Source: DASYPQ01 sp046155895
Lineage (GTDB): Bacteria; Planctomycetota; UBA1135; GCA-002686595
Direction: 5' to 3'
Length of the DNA stretch: 13,395 nucleotides
Assembly (NCBI GenBank): GCA_046155895.1
Contig: JBJXFB010000152.1
Coordinates: forward strand, 1 to 13,395
A program made the position numbers and the translations under genes. The notes under the pieces are model-generated. The model did no database searches, was not told where the DNA came from, and worked only from the letters and a program-made list of their open reading frames with translations. Position 1 is the stretch's first letter. Each line of letters opens with the position of its first letter. Below are positions 13,348 through 13,395 of the stretch, piece after piece.

Positions 13348-13395
13348 ATGCCGTGGAAGGAGTCCCAAGTGTTCGAAGAGAGACTGAAGTTCGTC
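13348..13395 (+). CDS. IS481-family transposase, N-terminal fragment (runs off window)
   Basis: Only 16 codons are present: MPWKESQVFEERLKFV. I recognise this as the typical beginning of IS481-type DDE transposases, which start 'MPWKE....ERL.FV' before a helix-turn-helix and an integrase core. None of the catalytic part is within the window, so intactness cannot be judged. The start is fixed by a perfect AGGAGGT at 7-nt spacing. The gene lies on the same strand as the CHAT gene, about 80 bp after its stop. Confidence 0.75.
   Translation, partial: MPWKESQVFEERLKFV

Larger units (their letters stand above)
13268..13395 (+). mobile_element. Left end of a probable IS481-family insertion sequence (partial)
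   Basis: Directly after the CHAT stop the sequence changes to short direct repeats, a hairpin and the start of a transposase. The exact left terminus cannot be fixed: a start between 13268 and 13277 fits, and the opposite end and any target duplication lie outside the window. The repeated CCGGGCACAT-type motifs near the end are a pattern I associate with IS481-family elements. Confidence 0.65.

Overview
This is a high-GC bacterial window, most likely from a Planctomycetota genome, probably one of the deep-branching marine lineages. That placement is inference from three protein types: an FG-GAP beta-propeller protein ending in a Cys-rich 'WYRDN...GTNFSNGVSV' domain, a PPC-TPR-CHAT protein, and a fused membrane/spermidine-synthase-like/TPR protein. 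Shine-Dalgarno (SD) sequences are mostly weak or absent and GTG starts are common.

The left two thirds (1-9617) read entirely on the minus strand. In transcription order they hold: a 1074-residue membrane protein with a spermidine-synthase-like domain and C-terminal TPRs; cytidylate kinase (cmk); an acylglycerol-phosphate acyltransferase (plsC); an exported seven-bladed FG-GAP propeller protein; ribosomal protein S1 (rpsA) with six S1 domains; and a probable lipoprotein that runs off the left edge. The first three are tightly linked by 4-nt GTGA stop/start overlaps. cmk, plsC and rpsA form a classical conserved neighbourhood (dCMP/CMP phosphorylation, phosphatidic acid synthesis, translation initiation). 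Here it is interrupted by the AT-richer FG-GAP gene with its own flanking intergenic regions. The rpsA leader lacks an obvious SD and holds three consecutive inverted repeats.

The right third (9857-13267) is divergently transcribed on the plus strand. It encodes one large protein: a short hydrophobic N-terminus, a PPC-like beta domain, a TPR array made of near-identical 126-bp (42-residue) repeats, a purine-rich linker containing a (GA)6 tract, and a C-terminal CHAT caspase-like protease domain with an intact His955/Cys1039 dyad. It is the most interesting gene of the window. TPR-CHAT proteins act as proteases in several bacterial immune or cell-death systems, but no sensor, nuclease or CRISPR component is visible here, so its role is open. 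Its reading frame is bracketed by slippage-prone DNA (C9 before the start, 126-bp repeats and (GA)6 inside).

From about 13268 to the end the window enters an insertion sequence of probable IS481 type: two 18-bp direct repeats, then a hairpin that displays a perfect SD in its loop, then the first 16 codons of the transposase. No rRNA, tRNA or CRISPR array is seen, and no gap between genes exceeds 300 bases.
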